Below, in pieces: positions 16,041 to 21,780 of a stretch of 21,780 nt of DNA; position 1 is the stretch's first letter; every line of letters begins with the position of its first letter. A program made the translations under genes and the position numbers. The DNA comes from Pseudomonadota bacterium (GTDB lineage Bacteria; Desulfobacterota; Desulfovibrionia; Desulfovibrionales; Desulfovibrionaceae): the NCBI GenBank assembly GCA_023438245.1, contig JAEXRD010000046.1:1-21780 (forward strand). Reading direction: 5' to 3'. The notes under the pieces are model-generated. The model searched no databases and was not told where the DNA came from. It saw only the letters and a program-made list of their open reading frames with translations.

Positions 16041-17939
16041 TCAAACGGCCCCGCCCTGCTCCCGCCGCCAGGCCAGGAACATCAGCACGTCCCAGAGGAT
16101 GAAGGTCCAGTGCTGGTGCCCGCGCAGAACGCCCGCCCACATGCGGTCCACCTGGCGGAAGTTCAGCAGGTCGGCGTCCCGGCGCCTGCCGGTGGCCAGC
16201 AGGTCCTCGGCCCAGGGGCGCAGCTGGCCGGGCAGCCACTGCTGCAGCGGGATGCCGAAGCCCATCTTGGGCCGGTCGATGAGCTGGCGCGGAACGTGGG
16301 AGTAGAGCAGCCGCCGCAGCAGGTGCTTGCCCTGGCCGTCCCGGACCTTGAACTCCGTGGGCAGGCTGGCGGCGAACTCCACGACCCGGTGGTCCAGCAG
16401 GGGCACGCGGGCCTCCAGGCTCACGGCCATGCTGGCCCGGTCCACCTTGGTCAGGATGTCGTCGGGCAGGTACATGGAGATGTCCCAGAGCGACATGCTG
16501 CGGAACAGGTCGCGCGAGTCGGGCACCAGATCCAGCGCGGTCGGGGCCTCGGGCCCGGCTCCGGGTACCAGGCTGGCCGGGCGGCTGTGGTGCGAGAGCA
16601 TCCGTTTGTAGAACTCCGGAAAGGTCTTCTTGCCCACGGCGTCCAGCCGCCAGAGGAAGCGCTGACCCAGGGCCCCCAGCCGGTGCGCGGCGCGTTCCGG
16701 GCGCAGCCGCGAAACCTGGGACAACGCCAGGCGCAGGGGCCAGGGGATGCCCCGCAGCCGCCGCCACCACTCGGCGGCGTAAGCGTAGCGGTCGTAGCCG
16801 AAAAAGAGCTCGTCGCCGCCGTCGCCGGAGAGCGCCACGGTGACATGCTGGCGGGCCAGGCGGCACACCGCCAGGGTGGGAATCTGGGAGGAGTCGGCAA
16901 AGGGCTCGTCCCAGAAGCGCGGCACCTGGGGCACGGTGTCCAGAAGGTCCTGCTCGGAGACCATGAGCTCGGTGTGGTCGCAGCCCAGATGGGCGGCCAC
17001 GGCGCGGGCGTGCGGGGCCTCGTTGAAGCGCTCCTCGGCGAAGCCGATGGAGAAGGTCTTCACGGGCCGGGCGCTCTGGGCCTGCATCAGCGCCACCACC
17101 AGCGAGGAGTCTATGCCGCCTGAGAGGAATGCCCCCAGCGGCACGTCGGAGAGCATACGCAGCCCCACGGCGTCCATCAGCAGGGCCTCCAGCCGTTCCA
17201 GGGCCTCGGCTTCGGTGCCCCGGAAGGGCGCGGCCTCACCCTGGACGAAGGCCTCTCCGGCGCTCCAGTAGCGGGCTAGCTCCGGCTCCCGGCCGGGCCG
17301 GAGCGTCAGGATGTGGCCGGGCGGCAGCTTGCGCGCGCCGGTGTGGATGCTCCAGGGCGCGGGGATGTAGTTGTGGCGGAAATAGAGGGTTAGCGCCTCG
17401 CGGTCCACGTCGGCGTTGAAGCCGGGATGGGCGCGCAAGGCCTTCAGCTCGGAGCCGAAGACGAAGTCCTTGCCCGCAAATCCGTAGTACAGCGGCTTGA
17501 TGCCCAGCCTGTCGCGCACAAGCGAGAGGGTCCGCTCCTTTTTGTCCCACAGGGCGAAGGCGAACATGCCGATGAAGCGGCGCACCGCGGCCTCAAGCCC
17601 CCACTGCTCGATGGCCGCGAGCATGACCTCGGTGTCGCTGCCGCCCCGGAAGGCGTGGCCCAGCGGCTCCAGCTCCGCGCGCAGGCGGGCGAAGTTGAAC
17701 ACCTCGCCGTTGAAGCAGATGACGTAGCGTCCGCTCTGCGACGGCATGGGCTGGCGGCCCAGGGGCGAGAGGTCCAGGATGGACAGCCGCCGGTGCCCGA
17801 ACCCGATGCCCGTAGCCTCGTCCAGCCACAGGCCGGAGTCGTCCGGACCGCGGTGGGCGATGGTGTCGGTCATGGCCCGCAGCAGGTCTGCAAGCGGCCT
17901 GGCCGGGGCGGGGGCGAGTATGCCGGTTATGCCGCACAC
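16041..17939 (-). CDS. asnB: Asparagine synthase (glutamine-hydrolysing) family amidotransferase
   Basis: A 632-aa two-domain enzyme. The N-terminal class II glutaminase has the nucleophile C2 right after the start, R50 in GHRRLSILDLS, CFNGEVFN (75-82) and GGSDTE (99-104). The synthetase domain has the ATP pyrophosphatase loop SGGIDSS (273-279) and SGDGGDELFFGYDRY further on. All expected residues are present, so both glutamine hydrolysis and acyl-adenylate formation should work. It could make asparagine, but inside polysaccharide operons such enzymes are suspected of amidating sugar carboxyl groups (uronamides). The start is GTG at 17939, giving GTG-TGC so that Cys follows the removed Met; GGAG lies 7 nt upstream. 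Spacing to its neighbours is 19 and 24 bp. Confidence 0.92.
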   Translation of the reverse strand: MCGITGILAPAPARPLADLLRAMTDTIAHRGPDDSGLWLDEATGIGFGHRRLSILDLSPLGRQPMPSQSGRYVICFNGEVFNFARLRAELEPLGHAFRGGSDTEVMLAAIEQWGLEAAVRRFIGMFAFALWDKKERTLSLVRDRLGIKPLYYGFAGKDFVFGSELKALRAHPGFNADVDREALTLYFRHNYIPAPWSIHTGARKLPPGHILTLRPGREPELARYWSAGEAFVQGEAAPFRGTEAEALERLEALLMDAVGLRMLSDVPLGAFLSGGIDSSLVVALMQAQSARPVKTFSIGFAEERFNEAPHARAVAAHLGCDHTELMVSEQDLLDTVPQVPRFWDEPFADSSQIPTLAVCRLARQHVTVALSGDGGDELFFGYDRYAYAAEWWRRLRGIPWPLRLALSQVSRLRPERAAHRLGALGQRFLWRLDAVGKKTFPEFYKRMLSHHSRPASLVPGAGPEAPTALDLVPDSRDLFRSMSLWDISMYLPDDILTKVDRASMAVSLEARVPLLDHRVVEFAASLPTEFKVRDGQGKHLLRRLLYSHVPRQLIDRPKMGFGIPLQQWLPGQLRPWAEDLLATGRRRDADLLNFRQVDRMWAGVLRGHQHWTFILWDVLMFLAWRREQGGAV

Positions 17940-17958
17940 GGTGTGTCTCCTTCCGGAC

Positions 17959-18840
17959 CTAGGCCTGGCGCGCCGGGAACAGGCGCGCGGCGTCGTGGTC
18001 GTTGATGCTCAAAACCCGGTCCAGTTCCGCTCCCCGCTTGCGCAGGACAAAAACGGCCTCCCCGTCCCGGTAGCGTTCGTTGTTTTGCGAAACGACGAGA
18101 GAGCCGCCCTCGCAGAGGCTTCTGGCGATGTTGGCCACCCCGCGCCGCAGTTCGTCGTCGGTGAAGTAGCTGCAATTGAGCAGGTTGGCGCACTTGATGA
18201 TCTGGAACGGCGGCGTAAGCGCATCCCGGAACAGGTCGAAGCGCTGGATGGCCGGGATGGCGAACTCCGTGCGCAGGACCGGGTTGGCCGTCTCGATGCG
18301 CGCAAGCTCCGGGGGGCCCTGCAGGCCCAGCGGCGTCAGGTCAAAGGAGAAACAGAGCATCTTCAGCAGCTTGAGATTGCGGTCGCTGTCGTAGAACAGC
18401 GTGCCCAAGGGGGTGCGCTTCCGGAAAAACACGTTGTGGCGGTCGGTGAGGACGACCTGCGCGAAACGGTCGCGCTGACGCAGCAGGCCCAGCGCCGAAC
18501 TGCCGTCCGAAACGCCGACCTCGAGCAGCCGGGGGGCGTCGAACTCCGCCGCGAGGCGCAGGACCTCGCGGTCGGCCAGGTTGGTCCTGTCGCGGCCCGT
18601 GAGCTTGAAGATGGCCCCGAAGCGGAAGTGCGACACCGCCTGGCTGAACCATTCCCCCAGCGTTTCCGGCGGCGCGCCGCAGGCCAGGGTGTTCTCCAGC
18701 AGCGCCGGGGTGAAGCGCAGGAAGAGCCCGAGCCAGTCTTGGGCGTTCAGGCTGGCGCGGCCGATGCGCCGCAGCAGGCGGATGCTGTCGATGCTGAGTT
18801 TGAGGCTTGAAAGCACGGAGAGGGCCAGCTTCGCGTTCAT
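17959..18840 (-). CDS. CheR-like class I methyltransferase-fold protein
   Basis: A 293-aa soluble protein. Residues 104-120 (RLLEVGVSDGSSALGLL) resemble motif I, followed by an acidic strand end VVLTDRHN (129-136, D133). The stretch IIKCANLLNCSYFTDDE (214-230) and then LCEGGSLVVSQNN (242-254) resembles the strand 4 region and GG-L strand 5 pattern of CheR and related methyltransferases. The glycine loop is VGVSDGSS instead of the common GxGxG, so SAM binding is likely but not certain. It overlaps the preceding GT4 by an ATGA and is followed 19 bp later by asnB. A role in modifying the glycan or its donor is inferred from position only; the substrate is unknown. Confidence 0.75.
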   Translation of the reverse strand: MNAKLALSVLSSLKLSIDSIRLLRRIGRASLNAQDWLGLFLRFTPALLENTLACGAPPETLGEWFSQAVSHFRFGAIFKLTGRDRTNLADREVLRLAAEFDAPRLLEVGVSDGSSALGLLRQRDRFAQVVLTDRHNVFFRKRTPLGTLFYDSDRNLKLLKMLCFSFDLTPLGLQGPPELARIETANPVLRTEFAIPAIQRFDLFRDALTPPFQIIKCANLLNCSYFTDDELRRGVANIARSLCEGGSLVVSQNNERYRDGEAVFVLRKRGAELDRVLSINDHDAARLFPARQA

Positions 18841-19988
18841 GCGCCGCGCTCCCCGGTCCCATCGTGACCGGCGGTCGCCACGGCTGCCTGGGGCCGCACC
18901 TGGGCCAGCAGCGCGTCCCAGCGCCTCAGCGTGCTCTCCAGCGAGAAGCGCTCAAGCGCCTCGGGCGCGCGGGCGCCCATGCGCAGGCGCAGGTCCTGGT
19001 CGGCCATGAGCCGCCCCAGCGCCGCGGCCAGGGCGTCCACGTCCAGCGGAGGCACGAGCAGCCCGTCCACCTCGTGGCGGATGATCTCCGCCGGCCCGCT
19101 CGGGCAGTCGAAGGAGACCACCGGAAGCCCGGCCACCAGTGCCTCGGCGATGACGTTGCCGAAGCCCTCGTAGCCCGAGGAGAGCGCGAAGAGGTCGCCC
19201 TTGGCCAGTTCCGCCGAGAGGTCGGCGGTCCAGCCCGGCAGCCGCACCCGGCCCCGCAGGCCGGACTCCTCCACCAGCCGCTCCAGGTCGGGCCGCAGCC
19301 CGCCTTCCCCGTGGATGACCAGGCTCCAGTCCGGGTGCAGCGGGGCGATCTTGGCGAAGGCGCGGATCAGCAGGTCGAAGCGCTTCTGCTCCACCAGTCT
19401 GCCTGCGGCCACCACGGTCCAGGGGCCCCCGCGGCACAGGTCGGCCTGGGCCCTGGCCGGGGCCACGGGGTTGGGAATCACCGCCAGCCGCCTGGCCCGG
19501 AAGTGCCCCGCGGACCACTCGGCCGCCGCGCGGGTCAGGTTCACCAGGGCCGCCGCGCGCGGGTAGACCAGTTCGCGGCAGCGTTCCCAGAAGCGACCGA
19601 AATGATACTGGCCCGGGTGGGTCTGCTCCATGACCACCACGGGCGCGCGCAGACCCAGGCAGGCCAGCAGGGTGCGCGTGTTGATGGGGCCGTCGAAGGC
19701 CACCACCACCTCGGGCCTGGTGCGCTGAACCGCCAGCCGCAGCCGCAGCAGGTTGCGCAGAAGCCGTGCCCCGGCCTGGAATCTGTTGCGGGCGGGCCTG
19801 TCGCTCAGGTCGATGCGCGTGAGCGCGATCTCTTCGCGCACGGGAAAGTCGGGGCCGTCGCCCTCGTCCGGCAGAATGGCCAGGATGGACACCCGGTGGC
19901 CGCGCAGCGCCCAGCCGTTGGCCCAGGTGACGGCGGCCAGGGTGGAGCCGCCGCCGCGCACGTTGCTGACGACAACGGTCAACCTCAT
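18837..19988 (-). CDS. GT4 family glycosyltransferase
   Basis: A 383-aa GT-B enzyme. It opens with MRLTVVVSNVRGGGSTLAA (donor/acceptor Gly loop), has VIPNPVAP (170-177) in the hinge, AGRLVEQKRFDLLIRAF (195-211) in the donor domain, and the paired glutamates of EGFGNVIAE (E274, E282). DCPSGPAEII (294-303) is shared almost exactly with the GT4 at 20587-21699, and both have a similar N-terminal order, so these two probably arose by duplication with later divergence. A short Ala/Gly tail (about 365-383) is dispensable-looking. Start and stop overlap the neighbouring genes by 4 nt on each side. Sugar and linkage are not predictable. Confidence 0.93.
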   Translation of the reverse strand: MRLTVVVSNVRGGGSTLAAVTWANGWALRGHRVSILAILPDEGDGPDFPVREEIALTRIDLSDRPARNRFQAGARLLRNLLRLRLAVQRTRPEVVVAFDGPINTRTLLACLGLRAPVVVMEQTHPGQYHFGRFWERCRELVYPRAAALVNLTRAAAEWSAGHFRARRLAVIPNPVAPARAQADLCRGGPWTVVAAGRLVEQKRFDLLIRAFAKIAPLHPDWSLVIHGEGGLRPDLERLVEESGLRGRVRLPGWTADLSAELAKGDLFALSSGYEGFGNVIAEALVAGLPVVSFDCPSGPAEIIRHEVDGLLVPPLDVDALAAALGRLMADQDLRLRMGARAPEALERFSLESTLRRWDALLAQVRPQAAVATAGHDGTGERGA

Positions 19989-20590
19989 GCGGACTCCCCG
20001 CCGTCCTGCGCGCCGCGCATGCGGATGAGGCGCGCGGGCACCCCGCCCACCACGGCGAATTCCGGCACGTCGCGCGTCACCACGGCCCCGGCGCCGACGA
20101 TGGCCCCCCGGCCGATGGCCACGCCGCAGGTGACCACGGCGTTGGCCCCGATCCAGACGTCGTCGCCCACGGTGATGGCGGCGTAGGACAGGCCCTGGCT
20201 CTTCATGGGCCGGTCAATGCGGGCGCTGTTGTGGCGGGAGGTGTCCATGACCACGTTGGGCCCGACCATGACGTTGGCCCCCAGGGTCAGCGGCGCGTCG
20301 CCGCCGGAGCCCAGGCGCACGTTCTTGTTCAGGTAGCAGCCCGGCCCCAGCCGCAGCGGGGCGCCTGCGCACAGCAGGGTGCAGCCGCGCTCCACGGCCA
20401 CGCCGTCGCCCAGCGAAAGATTGCCAAGGCGGCTGATTTCCACGCCTTCCAGGATGTCGAAGGAACTCCCCGAGGCCAGCAGCGGGCGGTAGGCCGCGCG
20501 GCGCAGGAACACCCCCAGGCGCGTGGGCGCGGCCTGGAGCAGCCAGCACAGCAGGTCCACGGGGAGGTTCAGCAATGTCTTCAGCGTCAT
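19985..20590 (-). CDS. Left-handed beta-helix (hexapeptide repeat) O-acyltransferase
   Basis: A 201-aa protein of the WbbJ/CysE/NodL-like acetyltransferase group. Hexapeptide repeats run from about residue 48 to 190, for example LSLGDGVAVERG, LTLGANVMVGPNVVM and VWIGANAVVTCGVAIG. H120 in MDTSRHNS is the candidate catalytic base, and the end GGVPARLIR is typical. It would transfer an acetyl (or other acyl) group from CoA to a sugar, in the cytoplasm. The ATG at 20590 has AGGAGG 6 nt upstream and overlaps the GT4 stop as ATGA. The open frame extends to 21223, but that part is a shadow of the GT4. It adds a second acylation activity to the locus, besides the MBOAT/SGNH pair. Confidence 0.92.
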   Translation of the reverse strand: MTLKTLLNLPVDLLCWLLQAAPTRLGVFLRRAAYRPLLASGSSFDILEGVEISRLGNLSLGDGVAVERGCTLLCAGAPLRLGPGCYLNKNVRLGSGGDAPLTLGANVMVGPNVVMDTSRHNSARIDRPMKSQGLSYAAITVGDDVWIGANAVVTCGVAIGRGAIVGAGAVVTRDVPEFAVVGGVPARLIRMRGAQDGGESA

Positions 20591-21699
20591 GGGCGGCCTC
20601 CTTGTCTTCCGGCGGAGACGGCCTGGATCAGCTCGTCCCACTGGGCCATGATCCGGTCCGGGTGGAAGCGGCGGCTCACGTCCCGGGCCGCCGCGCCCAG
20701 GCGCTGCCGCAGCCCCTCGTCGGCCATGAGGCGCGCCAGCGCTCCGGCCAGGGCCTGGACGCCGCCGCTGGGCGTCAGCAGGCCGTTTTCGCCGTCTTTC
20801 ACGATGTCCGCCGGGCCGCTGGGGCAGTCCGTGCTCACGCAGGGCAGCCCGGCGGCCATGGCCTCGCACAGGGCGTTGGGAAAACCTTCGTACAGCGAGG
20901 AGAGCGCATACGCATCCGCCTGGGCCAGCAGCCCGCCCACGTCGGCCACGTGGCCCAGGAAGCGGACCCTGGAGTCCAGGCCGAGCTCGCGGGCCAGCCG
21001 TTCCAGCTCCTGGCGCTGCGGGCCCAGCCCGGCGACGCATAGCGTCCAGTCCGGCTGGCTGGTTGCGGCCTGGGCGAAGGCGCGCAGCAGCAGGCCGTAG
21101 TTCTTCTGGGGGTAGAGCCTGCCCACCGCCAGCAGGCAGGGCCTGGGCAGCCTGGGCGCGTCGCCGCGGTCGGGCATGGGCAGCACGGGGTTGCCCACCA
21201 CCTCCACCCCGCGCGGGGTCCACCAGCGGCAGTAGTCCGCGATCTCCCGCGTTTGCACCACGAGGCGGCTGGCCAGCGGGTAGGTCAGCCTGCGCATCAG
21301 GTTCCAGATGGCGCCGATGCGCTCGTGGGCGGGGTGCACGCGCTCGGAGATGATGACCGGGATGCCGGTGCCCAGCAGCGCCAGGAGGGTGCGCACGTTG
21401 GCGGTGTCGATGAAGCTGATGACGGCCCGGGGCCGCTCCCGCACCATGGTCCGGCGCATTGTCCGCAGGCGGTGCCAGTTGTTGCGCAGGCTTTCCAGGA
21501 GCGTGGGCGAGAAGCGGTTGAGCGCCAAGTACAGCACCCGCACGCGCGGGTCCAGGGGGTAGAAGGGCGGGCTGGCGCCGTCCTCGAAGCTGACCAGCGA
21601 CACGCTCCTGCCCTGTGCGGCCCAGTGGTTGGCCATGTGCGTCAGCACGCGGGCGGCCCCGCCGCCTTCCAGGGTGGTGGTGAGAAGCAGGATGCTCAT
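20587..21699 (-). CDS. GT4 family glycosyltransferase
   Basis: A 370-aa GT-B enzyme, first gene of the visible operon. Motifs: LEGGGAARVLTHMA (10-23), VVGNPVLP (167-174), AVGRLYPQKNYGLLLRAF (191-208), the paired glutamates of EGFPNALCE (E271, E279) and DCPSGPADIV (291-300). The last motif and overall layout resemble bacterial N-acetylgalactosaminyl-transferase-like GT4 enzymes (PglA/PglH group) and the GT4 at 18837-19988; the donor sugar is not certain. No clear ribosome site precedes the ATG, which is unusual in this window and could reflect coupling to a gene beyond the right edge or leaderless-like initiation. Confidence 0.92.
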   Translation of the reverse strand: MSILLLTTTLEGGGAARVLTHMANHWAAQGRSVSLVSFEDGASPPFYPLDPRVRVLYLALNRFSPTLLESLRNNWHRLRTMRRTMVRERPRAVISFIDTANVRTLLALLGTGIPVIISERVHPAHERIGAIWNLMRRLTYPLASRLVVQTREIADYCRWWTPRGVEVVGNPVLPMPDRGDAPRLPRPCLLAVGRLYPQKNYGLLLRAFAQAATSQPDWTLCVAGLGPQRQELERLARELGLDSRVRFLGHVADVGGLLAQADAYALSSLYEGFPNALCEAMAAGLPCVSTDCPSGPADIVKDGENGLLTPSGGVQALAGALARLMADEGLRQRLGAAARDVSRRFHPDRIMAQWDELIQAVSAGRQGGRP

Positions 21700-21750
21700 G
21701 CGGCGAGGCCGGAAAATGTGTGCATAAGGTCTCTTCTCCGCAGGGTCGGC

Positions 21751-21780
21751 GGGGGGGGGGGCGGGCCGCCCCCCCCCCCC
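21751..21780. repeat. G11/C12 homopolymer pair at the window edge
   Basis: Eleven G (21751-21761), a 7-nt spacer CGGGCCG and twelve C (21769-21780) form a near-perfect foldback ending at the last base. The C run is cut by the window edge, so its real length is unknown. It lies 52 bp before the first GT4 start codon. It may be a real slippery tract or an assembly end. Confidence 0.7.

Noticed and set aside
19985..21223. Extended 412-codon start for the hexapeptide acyltransferase
   Set aside because: The part before 20590 is a shadow of the GT4 gene; the ATG at 20590 has AGGAGG and an ATGA overlap.
18837..21699. Recent tandem duplication of GT4 genes
   Set aside because: The two GT4 proteins share layout and the DCPSGPA motif but differ through most of their length, so any duplication is old.

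Overview
The window is about 21.8 kb of very GC-rich bacterial DNA (roughly 70% G+C by eye). Every protein gene I can support lies on the minus strand, so the map reads from right to left. Gene content and style (rubrerythrin family protein, SBP-type hybrid kinase with serial PAS domains, NtrC-type regulator, dense GT4 polysaccharide cluster) suggest a high-GC Desulfobacterota/Deltaproteobacterium of the Desulfovibrio type. This is inference from family content; no rRNA or other marker is present. No tRNA, IS element or CRISPR array was seen, and no gap without a gene exceeds 300 bp.

Region A (21780 to 11593) is one tightly packed surface-polysaccharide operon. In transcription order it holds: GT4 glycosyltransferase, hexapeptide-repeat acyltransferase, second GT4, CheR-like class I methyltransferase, asparagine-synthase-type amidotransferase (asnB family), class I methyltransferase, third GT4, SGNH hydrolase-like protein, and MBOAT O-acyltransferase. 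Most junctions are 4-bp ATGA/GTGA overlaps or short overlaps. The content predicts a glycan that is extended by three GT4 enzymes and decorated by O-acylation (MBOAT plus SGNH, hexapeptide transferase), possibly methylation and possibly amidation. No polymerase, flippase or export gene is in view, so the locus continues beyond the right edge. That edge is a G11/C12 tract that looks like a contig end.

Region B (11508 to 8877) is a three-gene cassette after an 84-bp gap: a DPM1-like GT2 with two C-terminal membrane helices, a GtrA family protein, and a polytopic GT39/ArnT-like transferase. This matches the gtrB-gtrA-gtrC logic of side-branch glycosylation cassettes. Parts of it look lower in GC than the flanks.

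Region C (8880 to 6977) holds a sigma-54-dependent response regulator (7172-8629) flanked by unusual intergenic DNA. On the right is what looks like a plus-strand small RNA (about 8791-8880): three successive hairpins, the last a textbook intrinsic terminator, preceded by a sigma-54-like box. On the left, a second, nearly identical sigma-54-like box points the other way, into the next operon. CCGG-N5-CCGG dyads flank the regulator gene.

Region D (6976 to 33) is a five-gene signalling operon: single-domain response regulator, 1260-aa hybrid histidine kinase with a periplasmic substrate-binding sensor domain, rubrerythrin-like protein that has lost diiron ligands, a methyltransferase-fold protein of unknown role, and a soluble histidine kinase with degenerate motifs. 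The working model is that the NtrC-type activator in the middle controls both the signalling operon and the small RNA through the paired sigma-54-like boxes. The small RNA converges tail-to-tail on the glycosylation operon.
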